DNA of 11,495 bases from positions 1 through 11,495 of the forward strand of contig DASYAN010000070.1 in the NCBI GenBank assembly GCA_036501345.1. The letters run 5' to 3'. The notes under the pieces are model-generated. The model was not told the DNA's origin, made no database searches, and worked only from the letters and a program-made list of their open reading frames with translations. How positions within the stretch are numbered: position 1 is the first letter of the stretch; the number at the start of each line of letters is the position of its first letter. Shown in pieces: positions 6,189-11,495 of the stretch. Position numbers and translations under genes: made by a program. This stretch comes from DASYAN01 sp036501345 (GTDB taxonomy: Bacteria; Chloroflexota; Ktedonobacteria; Ktedonobacterales; Ktedonobacteraceae).

Positions 6189-7160
6189 ATGAAACCTCGT
6201 ATTTTGCTCTTTTTATCGCTATTCCTCGTGCTGATACTGGCTATATTTTCCTTGTTTAGGCTTACACCTCTTGGCACACAGAGCATTGCTATTAGTCATA
6301 GCAGATCAAGCCTTACTTCGTCATCTATATCAACGCCGACAGTACCACAGCCGACACCAACACCTCAACCAGTCCTGACTGTGCAGGGACCGGCTCCTAC
6401 GATCGCTGCCAATGCAGCCTATCTATTCGATGCAGATACCGGACATATCCTCATTGATATCAACGGAGAAAAACCTCTGTCAATGGCCAGTACAACCAAG
6501 ATTATGACTGCCCTGATTGCCATACAAACTGCTGACCTTGATCAGCTTGTGGCTATCAAACAAGATGCATATGACCGAGTGCACACTGATGGAGGCAGCG
6601 GTGCCAATCTGATAGTAGGAGACCAGCTATCACTAAAGGACTTGCTTTACGGCCTTTTACTGCCATCTGGAGATGATGCTGCCATCGCTATTGCTGACGC
6701 GCTGGGAGGAACACAAGCTTTTGTCGAGAGGATGAACCTCTTTGCCTACCGCCTACATCTGTTTCAAACCCACTATACTACTCCTGATGGTCTGACTAAT
6801 GACGAGAACCACTACTCAACGGCATACGACCTAGCCCAATTGGCCCAGTATGCCATGCGTATTCCAATCTTTGCCCAAATTGTCCAGACACCGGAATATA
6901 CCCTTGCGGCAACGGCACAGCACCACTCTTATGACTGGGTAACAACGAACACCCTCCTTACCACATATCCGGGCACGATTGGCGCCAAAACAGGTCATAC
7001 AAATGCAGCAGGCTGGTGTATGGTATTTGCCGCGAAACGTGCAGGTCATGAGCTTATTGGAGCCATACTTGATAGTCCTAGCGAGTCCCAGCGTGACCAA
7101 GATGCTACAACCCTGCTCAATTGGGGCTTCTCTTTACCACTACTGCCACCTACCAGCTGA
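6189..7160 (+). CDS. D-alanyl-D-alanine carboxypeptidase (peptidase family S11), membrane-anchored
   Basis: A 323-residue penicillin-binding protein homologue. Residues 5-25 form a signal peptide or N-terminal anchor, followed by a Ser/Thr/Pro-rich linker (36-62) that would place the domain in the wall. The S11 active-site motifs are SxxK at S101-K104 (MASTTKIMTA), a second motif S160-G-D162 in place of the usual SGN, and KTG at 267-269 (GAKTGHTNAAGW). The enzyme would trim the terminal D-Ala from peptidoglycan stem peptides. The chain ends after the catalytic domain, so the C-terminal PBP5 domain and amphipathic anchor are missing. The start at 6189 has no strong ribosome binding site; the overlapping ATG at 6184 is out of frame. 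A possible regulatory inverted repeat lies 32 bp upstream. Confidence 0.92.
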   Translation: MKPRILLFLSLFLVLILAIFSLFRLTPLGTQSIAISHSRSSLTSSSISTPTVPQPTPTPQPVLTVQGPAPTIAANAAYLFDADTGHILIDINGEKPLSMASTTKIMTALIAIQTADLDQLVAIKQDAYDRVHTDGGSGANLIVGDQLSLKDLLYGLLLPSGDDAAIAIADALGGTQAFVERMNLFAYRLHLFQTHYTTPDGLTNDENHYSTAYDLAQLAQYAMRIPIFAQIVQTPEYTLAATAQHHSYDWVTTNTLLTTYPGTIGAKTGHTNAAGWCMVFAAKRAGHELIGAILDSPSESQRDQDATTLLNWGFSLPLLPPTS

Positions 7161-7242
7161 AGTGGACAAGGGCAAAGATGCCAAGGAAATAACAATTGTA
7201 AGATTCTGTCCATCAAAAGCACTGGTAAGGTGGCAACAAACA

Positions 7243-7251
7243 TGGTAGAAT
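7243..7251 (+). promoter_or_regulatory. Putative extended -10 promoter for the metallophosphoesterase
   Basis: TGGTAGAAT contains a TGn extension and a -10 hexamer matching five of six bases. The -35 region at 7223-7228 (TGGTAA) is weak, as is usual for extended -10 promoters. A transcript would start near 7258, leaving a 39-nt leader. This is based on pattern only. The 136-bp gap between the carboxypeptidase and this gene holds no convincing terminator. Confidence 0.4.
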
Positions 7252-7296
7252 AATCTCACCTGCTTGTCACATAGAAATTCGAATTGAGTAAGCTAG

Positions 7297-8610
7297 ATGC
7301 GTTACGCGATTTTTACTGATATACATGCAAATTTAGAAGCATTGGAAGCAGTGCTAGCCAAAATAGATGAGCTAGCACTGCAAGAGTCTGTTGATCAGAT
7401 TTGGTTTCTAGGAGATCTGGTTGGTTACGGTCCCAACCCCAATGAATGTATCGAAAAGCTACGAGAACGCACGGATGTTATTATCGCAGGAAATCATGAC
7501 TGGGCGGCGGTTGGAAAAATCGACATCGAAGATTTTAGCGAGGCAGCACGTATCTCTGCAGAATGGACAGCGGAACAGCTCACTGAAGAGAACCGGACAT
7601 TTCTCGCCAACTTGCCAGAACGCCTTGAGATCGACGAATGCCTGCTCGTTCACGGTAGCCCCTACGGTCCACTCTGGGAGTATCTCACTTCGGAAGTGCT
7701 AGCCGAACGCAGTTTCCAGCACTTTGCAAATCGCTTCTGCTTCGTGGGACACACTCATGTGCCCACGATTTTCCAGCAGCCCGATACACTTGCCAACAGC
7801 CCTACATTGCCTCTTAACACTCAGTCTGTAACAGAAGCTATCAGCCCAGAAGAGATAGGAGATGAGCTTGATGAACAAGCCCCGGCTAATAATGGCAGAT
7901 CTCCCAACAAAGCTGATGAGACAGAACTTGCTATCGATGATGAGGACGACTTTGATGATCAAGAGACCACTCAAATCGCTGCTATACGTCCAACAATACA
8001 CACAGCAAAAGCTGTTAATCAGGCAGAAAACGTGCATGTAGAGTCAGATTCTCTGCAGAATATCGTTGCCGATGCTAATGATGTGCTTGAAGAGATAAAA
8101 CAGCATATTGCTGATGAAAAACATGCTGTGAAAAATGCCTCTTCTGAAGATGAAGATAACAAGGATGAGGAAGCAGCATCTGAAGAACCTGCTGAATACC
8201 TTTTGGCAGAAACAGATGAGCAGGATACAGAGGATGAGTACAACATAGCAAGTGCTGAGGAAATCACTCCAGAAGAAACCATCTTAAGCGCAGAGGAGCG
8301 CCTCAACGAGGAAATTGAGGAACTCTTGTCCTTGCTAGGACTGAGCCAGAGTATGATCACAGTCACCAATGAAATGATCATCCCGCCAGAAGATGAATGG
8401 CTGCCACCAAAAGGCTATCGTGCGATCATTAACCCTGGTGGTGTCGGACAACCACGCGATGGCGATTCGCGAGCGGCATTCATGATCTACGACACGGAAC
8501 GTGGCTTTACATTTTACCGTGTGCCTTATATAATCGAGAAAACCCAAGAGAAGATTGTCAAGGCAAATTTACCTCCATACTTGGCAACACGTCTGGCATA
8601 TGGTCGGTAG
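7297..8610 (+). CDS. Calcineurin-like metallophosphoesterase with a large acidic insert
   Basis: A 437-residue protein, nearly twice the usual size. The N-terminal half is a YfcE/ApaH-like phosphoesterase with all metal-binding motifs: D8-x-H10 (FTDIHAN), D40 (LGDLVGYGP), N66-H67 (AGNHD), H119 (LVHGSP) and H152-x-H154 (GHTHVP). The fold normally continues directly to NPGSVGQPRDGD. Here that motif appears as NPGGVGQPRDGD only at 369-380, followed by the usual closing region (residues 381-437). Between them lies an insert of about 190 residues (roughly 164-350) dominated by Asp and Glu with short predicted helices, for example SAEERLNEEIEELLSLLG. The insert is probably disordered or a docking region; its function is unknown. 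The substrate cannot be predicted. No strong ribosome binding site is visible. pth starts 9 bp after its stop. Confidence 0.9.
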   Translation: MRYAIFTDIHANLEALEAVLAKIDELALQESVDQIWFLGDLVGYGPNPNECIEKLRERTDVIIAGNHDWAAVGKIDIEDFSEAARISAEWTAEQLTEENRTFLANLPERLEIDECLLVHGSPYGPLWEYLTSEVLAERSFQHFANRFCFVGHTHVPTIFQQPDTLANSPTLPLNTQSVTEAISPEEIGDELDEQAPANNGRSPNKADETELAIDDEDDFDDQETTQIAAIRPTIHTAKAVNQAENVHVESDSLQNIVADANDVLEEIKQHIADEKHAVKNASSEDEDNKDEEAASEEPAEYLLAETDEQDTEDEYNIASAEEITPEETILSAEERLNEEIEELLSLLGLSQSMITVTNEMIIPPEDEWLPPKGYRAIINPGGVGQPRDGDSRAAFMIYDTERGFTFYRVPYIIEKTQEKIVKANLPPYLATRLAYGR

Positions 8611-8619
8611 TACGAGTAT

Positions 8620-9294
8620 ATGAAACTAGTAATTGGCCTGGGTAATCCAGGCGCTCAATATGAGCACACACGCCACAACGTTGGCTTTCACGTCGTGGAC
8701 ATACTAGCTGCTAACCATGGCTGGAAATGGGAACGGCGCGGGCGTGCAATGCTCGCCAGTGGCACTATCGGCCCTGAAAAAGTCATCTTAGTCAAACCAC
8801 TGACTTTTATGAATAATAGCGGAGAAGCAGTCGGAGAACTTGTCAGTTGGTACAAACTACAACCGGAAGATATTCTCGTCATCCATGACGACCTAGATTT
8901 ACCAACAGGCAAAATACGTTTACGAGCCAAAGGAAGTGCTGGCGGACATAATGGATTAGACAATATTATTCGCCACCTCCACACTAACCAGTTTCCACGT
9001 CTGCGCATAGGCATTGGACGTCCAGCTAATCACCGCATAGAGACTATCAACTATGTCTTAGGCATCCCATCAGCAGATGAACGTATGCTTCTAGAGATCA
9101 GTGAGCACAGAGCAACCGAAGCTGTCCCCATGATTATCCAGCAGGGACTTGATGCTGCGATGAACTCCATCAACCTTGATCCAGAGGAACAAAAAAAGCT
9201 CGAAGAAAAGCGGCGCCAAAAACAAGAACGTCGTCAGGCAGCTTTGTCCGATGGGAAAGATAGACTAGAAGATAGCCAGCAAGATTCCAAATAG
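8620..9294 (+). CDS. pth: Peptidyl-tRNA hydrolase
   Basis: Releases tRNA from prematurely dissociated peptidyl-tRNA, an essential recycling step in the cytosol. The active-site residues are all present: N9 in GLGNPG, catalytic H19 in YEHTRHNVGF, N65 in TFMNNSG, D90 in VIHDDLDLPTG and N111 in GSAGGHNGL, at spacings matching the E. coli enzyme. The catalytic domain ends near residue 186. A highly charged tail of about 38 residues (DPEEQKKLEEKRRQKQ onward) makes the protein 224 residues instead of the usual 185-195 and is probably a flexible helix. The gene directly follows the metallophosphoesterase and is probably co-transcribed with it. In many bacteria mfd comes next; here 1,164 bp of accessory DNA intervenes. 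Confidence 0.97.
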   Translation: MKLVIGLGNPGAQYEHTRHNVGFHVVDILAANHGWKWERRGRAMLASGTIGPEKVILVKPLTFMNNSGEAVGELVSWYKLQPEDILVIHDDLDLPTGKIRLRAKGSAGGHNGLDNIIRHLHTNQFPRLRIGIGRPANHRIETINYVLGIPSADERMLLEISEHRATEAVPMIIQQGLDAAMNSINLDPEEQKKLEEKRRQKQERRQAALSDGKDRLEDSQQDSK

Positions 9295-9296
9295 GA

Positions 9297-9629
9297 GTTA
9301 TTACAGGTGCAGGAAGCTTTGATCATAATGTCCTTGATTTCACATTTACCATGATCCCTATCATTGCTCTCATGATCGGTTGGAAGCATCTCCCTTTACG
9401 CTATAGCCTCTTTGCTTTGGCCATGATGCTCTTTTCACTCAGCTACCCGTATATTTCAGAGTTCCCACTAGGTAGTAGCCCACGTTATATACAAGTGATT
9501 TTTCCAATCTTTCTACTTTTTGCGATCTGGAGCAAACGGCCACATTTAAAAGCAACGTTTGGCGCGGTCTCAGTAACAGTTTTTACCCTTATAACTTTGT
9601 TATTTGTGCTCAACATTTCGGTGTCATGA
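9297..9629 (+). pseudogene. C-terminal remnant of a polytopic glycosyl/mannosyltransferase-like membrane protein
   Basis: The reading frame is open from 9276 to the TGA at 9627-9629 with no plausible start; the ATG at 9351 lacks a ribosome binding site. Protein-like sequence begins just after the pth stop. It has three or four hydrophobic segments, with PLGSSPRYIQVIFPIFLLFA in the middle. A conserved Pro-Arg-Tyr/Phe preceding a hydrophobic FPxF segment near the C-terminus is seen in PIG-V-like and related mannosyltransferases, so this looks like the last hundred or so residues of such a gene whose front has been deleted. The family assignment is by motif only. A genuine short membrane protein starting at 9351 is the less likely alternative. 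Confidence 0.55.
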
Positions 9630-9637
9630 ATCTTATG

Positions 9638-9769
9638 TCAAAGTATCAATAATTTCGCAATTTGGGATGCAATTTCCTTCAAACGTGCTCTGTTACAAGA
9701 GAACTTGCCACGGGACTTGAGTCCAATCACCTTGTCGTAAGAGCAGTTTTGCCGTTTTACGGTCCTAGA
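9638..9769 (-). pseudogene. Possible transposase C-terminal remnant
   Basis: A 43-codon open stretch on the minus strand, bounded by TAG upstream and a TGA at 9638-9640. It reads SRTVKRQNCSYDKVIGLKSR and continues into a basic tail with RARLKEI. A (P/S)R-x-VKR motif followed by a basic tail is common at the end of IS4-type DDE transposases, which suggests a small leftover of such an element. It has no start codon. The length is short enough to be chance, so the call is weak. It ends 8 bp from the stop of the converging membrane protein remnant. Confidence 0.3.
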
Positions 9770-9790
9770 CTATTCCCAATGAAGCTGATC

Positions 9791-9823
9791 TCTGATATAA
9801 TCAGCTTGTTCTGATATAATTAG
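9791..9823 (+). promoter_or_regulatory. Tandem extended -10 promoter repeats upstream of the structured RNA
   Basis: TCTGATATAATCAG (9791-9804) and TCTGATATAATTAG (9810-9823) are direct repeats with one mismatch and a 19-bp period. Each contains a perfect TATAAT preceded by TGA, i.e. an extended -10 box. TTCCCA at 9773-9778 sits 17 bp before the first and is a passable -35. The first copy also lies within an inverted repeat GCTGAT...ATCAGC (9784-9805). Predicted starts are near 9808 and 9827, directly ahead of the structured RNA on the same strand, so this is a good candidate promoter for it. Confidence 0.55.
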
Positions 9824-9859
9824 TCTGTCAGGAACCTGTCTTTATTCTCATACCCTCAA

Positions 9860-10217
9860 GGAGGTCAGGGACCCGATCCCCTAAAGGGGATGGGCTTGTA
9901 GAGTTGGGGTGGCATCTACCCATCTTCTCTGCTTGCTCCACCTGTCCAGACCCAGCCAGGGCTACTTCGGTAGCTATCGGGCTACGATATCAGGGAGTGT
10001 TCAAGTTCCTACCTGCGCGTGCGCTAGCCAGCGTGCTGCTCTAGAACCTCTCAGTTAAACAGGATTACAAGGGTTAGTGCCAGTGCTGAGAGGAAGTGCC
10101 ACCTGATATCATCGTCAAGGCTACCATTACCTGGGAAACCAGAGGGGTTTGGCCGTTCCGACACAAAACGGCCCCCCGCAAGGGGATGACATTTGAGCAG
10201 ATCTAGCCTGTGGGCTA
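9860..10217 (+). ncRNA. Large structured RNA, probable standalone HEARO/IscB-type omegaRNA
   Basis: No protein frame fits this stretch, but the plus strand is dense with stems. These are ATCCCC/GGGGAT with outer CCC/GGG (9872-9894); GTAGAG/CTCTGC (9898-9903 with 9927-9932) enclosing TGGG/CCCA; AGCC/GGCT (9954-9957 with 9980-9983) enclosing GCTAC-TTCG-GTAGC (9961-9974); a perfect long-range GATATCAGG/CCTGATATC (9986-9994 with 10102-10110) enclosing CCTCTCAG/CTGAGAGG (10047-10054 with 10086-10093); GGCCGTT/AACGGCC (10151-10157 with 10167-10173); CCCC-GCAA-GGGG (10174-10185); and TAGCC/GGCTA (10204-10217). The UUCG and GNRA loops fix the strand as plus. Size, complexity and setting between mobile-element debris fit the HEARO RNA class, the guide RNA of IscB; Ktedonobacter racemifer carries many. 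No iscB follows. Identity is recognised by pattern, without a covariance-model search. Confidence 0.6.
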
Positions 10218-10227
10218 TTTCTTTCCT

Positions 10228-10280
10228 CCCAATCCCGAAAAGCGGAATGGGTCCCCAGAAGGACGTTTTATGGGTCCCCG
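10228..10280 (+). repeat. Transposon-end-like hairpin and ATGGGTCCCC direct repeats
   Basis: CCCAATCCCG (10228-10237) pairs imperfectly with CGGAATGGG (10243-10251), giving a hairpin with an irregular stem and AAAAG loop. The block ATGGGTCCCC then occurs twice, at 10247-10256 and 10270-10279 (23-bp period). A GTCC/GGAC pairing (10251-10254 with 10261-10264) is also possible. Together these resemble the subterminal right end of an IS200/IS605-superfamily element, placing the end of the inserted RNA element near 10280. No T-run follows that would make a clear terminator. Confidence 0.45.
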
Positions 10281-10458
10281 TTTTGTTATCATCGAATTTT
10301 AAAAATAGGAGATTTTAAACCTGAATACGTGGGAAAGATAAATTTTTATTTAACAGCAGTTGATAGATAAATAAAGCATATGAACTATCCAACAATTGGT
10401 GTCATAGTATGTAAAACAAAAAATTAGAAGCACAGTTCGTGGTTTTTGTAGGAGGACA
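10281..10458 (+). other. AT-rich leader of mfd
   Basis: No gene is seen. Base composition falls sharply in GC after 10281, suggesting the native pre-mfd region resumes here. TTGATA (10360-10365) and TTAACA (10350-10355) are -35-like but lack a good -10 at normal spacing, so no promoter is called. An AGGAGA at 10306-10311 is not followed by a useful start codon. The functional ribosome binding site of mfd, AGGAGG, is at 10450-10455. Confidence 0.4.
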
Positions 10459-11495
10459 ATGTTGGCATTACAGGGATTACTTGCATCACTGACACAGAGA
10501 CTAGGCTACCAACGCCTGATCGAGAAACTTGAGAAAGCAGAGGGAGTGCCAGCACTTACTGGCATTACGGAGGCAGCACGCCCCTTTGTAATTGCCAGTT
10601 TGTTTACAACACTGAAACAACCCCTTCTTGTGGTTGTCAATGACGAAGTAACAGCCAGTCAGATGGTTGAGACGTTGAAATCGTTTGTCTCAGGTCCCAG
10701 CGACGTGTTCTATTTGCCGGACAAGGACGCCCTACCTTATGAACGTCTCATCGGCGATACTCTTACCACCCAGCAACGTATGCAAGCATTGATTGCAATG
10801 GTCGAGCGTGAACGTACGCCGCTCGTCGTTTGTTCTGCCCGTGTTCTGACCCAACTCATCATTCCTCCCCAAGAATTATCGGCAACATTATTCCGCTTAG
10901 AGCTTGGGCTGGAAGTTGACCTCTCATCCATGCTGGAACACCTCTATAATCTTGGCTACGAGCCAGTCGCAGAAGTAGAAGAGCCAGGACAATTCAGCCA
11001 TCGCGGTGGCATCATCGACCTCTTTCCACCAACCTTATCTCGTCCTGTACGTGCAGAGTTTTTTGGCGACGAGATCGACTCTCTGCGTACATTCGACCAG
11101 GAAACACAACGTTCGCTCAATCCCATCGATATTTGTATGATTGGTCCTGCACGCGAAGCCCTGCCAGCACGAGGGCCAGAGGCAGCAGAAGAGCTCACAA
11201 AGCTAGATAGTAAAATTTTGCACCGCGATGCCGAGGAACGTTGGCAACATGACATGGATCTGCTGCGCCAGCACCGTTCTTTTGAGGATATCGCCTTCTA
11301 TCTGCCCTACCTCCACAGTCAAGCTACCATATTAGATTATCTACCGCGCAATGGACTCCTGATTCTGGATAATCCGGCCATGATCCAAAATAGGATCTCC
11401 GAGATTGACGCTCAAGCCCAAGAACTTAAAGAGCGACTCGAACGTGAGCGCGAAAACCCTGCCCACTTGAGAGATGCCCATCTGACATGGGACCA
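10459..11495 (+). CDS. mfd: Transcription-repair coupling factor Mfd (N-terminal part)
   Basis: The frame is open from the ATG at 10459 to the window end, 345 codons of a protein normally about 1,150 long. The visible part is the UvrB-like, UvrA-binding N-terminal module. It includes the degenerate nucleotide-binding start (GITEAARPFVIASL, 35-48), LPDKDALPYERL (86-97), and the strongly conserved EPGQFSHRGGIIDLFPP (175-191) with RAEFFGDEIDSLRTFD (198-213). Mfd removes stalled RNA polymerase at DNA lesions and recruits UvrAB. UvrB itself shares part of these motifs, but the N-terminal segment before residue 90 and the position next to pth favour Mfd. AGGAGG at 10450-10455 lies only 3 nt before the ATG, a short but usable spacing. 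Confidence 0.93.
   Translation, partial: MLALQGLLASLTQRLGYQRLIEKLEKAEGVPALTGITEAARPFVIASLFTTLKQPLLVVVNDEVTASQMVETLKSFVSGPSDVFYLPDKDALPYERLIGDTLTTQQRMQALIAMVERERTPLVVCSARVLTQLIIPPQELSATLFRLELGLEVDLSSMLEHLYNLGYEPVAEVEEPGQFSHRGGIIDLFPPTLSRPVRAEFFGDEIDSLRTFDQETQRSLNPIDICMIGPAREALPARGPEAAEELTKLDSKILHRDAEERWQHDMDLLRQHRSFEDIAFYLPYLHSQATILDYLPRNGLLILDNPAMIQNRISEIDAQAQELKERLERERENPAHLRDAHLTWD

Noticed and set aside
9351..9629. Genuine 92-residue membrane protein
   Set aside because: No ribosome binding site lies before the ATG, and protein-like sequence continues upstream of it, so a truncated larger gene is more likely.
9791..9823. CRISPR-like repeat array
   Set aside because: There are only two 14-bp units with a 5-bp spacer, and each is centred on a TATAAT promoter element. 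No cas genes are near.
9860..10280. RNase P RNA, tmRNA or a group I/II intron
   Set aside because: None of the conserved cores is visible: no tmRNA acceptor-like ends, no RNase P GAGGAAAGTCC-type block, no group II domain V, and no group I P7 core.
10737..11255. Minus-strand open frames inside the right end of the window
   Set aside because: They are shadows of mfd, whose plus-strand frame is continuous and carries conserved motifs.

Overview
The window looks like chromosomal DNA from a member of the Chloroflexota, most probably class Ktedonobacteria. This is inferred from three things: the housekeeping content at moderate GC, IS200/IS605-type debris, and a long structured RNA resembling the IscB-associated (HEARO/omegaRNA) RNAs known to be abundant in Ktedonobacter. 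No rRNA, tRNA or species-specific marker is present, so the assignment is tentative.

Left third, minus strand. Reading right to left, a MoxR-type AAA+ ATPase (1359-2330) is followed 3 bp later by a DUF58 membrane protein (171-1355) and then by the first 23 codons of a further gene (1-71). This is the familiar MoxR-DUF58 operon, probably acting on envelope-associated partners. It has a good sigma70-type promoter at 2359-2387. Directly against that promoter lies the right end of an IS200/IS605-family insertion carrying only tnpB (2399-3685). Its TnpB has the usual RuvC-II glutamate position replaced by Gly, with a Glu at an alternative position. Its 3' end folds into hairpins expected of a guide-bearing omegaRNA (reRNA).

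Middle, plus strand. Acylphosphatase (3959-4267), gatC (4312-4602) and gatA (4609-6069) form a compact cluster. The GatCA subunits belong to the tRNA-dependent Asp/Glu amidotransferase; gatB is not in the window. Next come a membrane-anchored D,D-carboxypeptidase of family S11 (6189-7160), a metallophosphoesterase split by a roughly 190-residue acidic insert (7297-8610), and peptidyl-tRNA hydrolase (8620-9294).

Right third. pth and mfd are common neighbours in bacteria, but here they are separated by 1,164 bp of accessory DNA. In order this holds: the C-terminal remnant of a polytopic glycosyl/mannosyltransferase-like gene; an oppositely oriented short frame that may be a transposase C-terminus; two tandem repeats each containing an extended -10 box; a highly structured RNA of about 360 nt (9860-10217); and a transposon-end-like hairpin with repeated GGGTCCCC blocks. 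No iscB or other protein gene accompanies the RNA, so the best reading is a standalone (orphan) omegaRNA/HEARO insertion with its own promoter. mfd (10459 to the window end) starts after an AT-rich leader.

The most interesting signals are therefore two separate obligate mobile element-guided systems in one window: a TnpB locus with a rearranged catalytic site, and a protein-less omegaRNA-like RNA that might work with an IscB encoded elsewhere.
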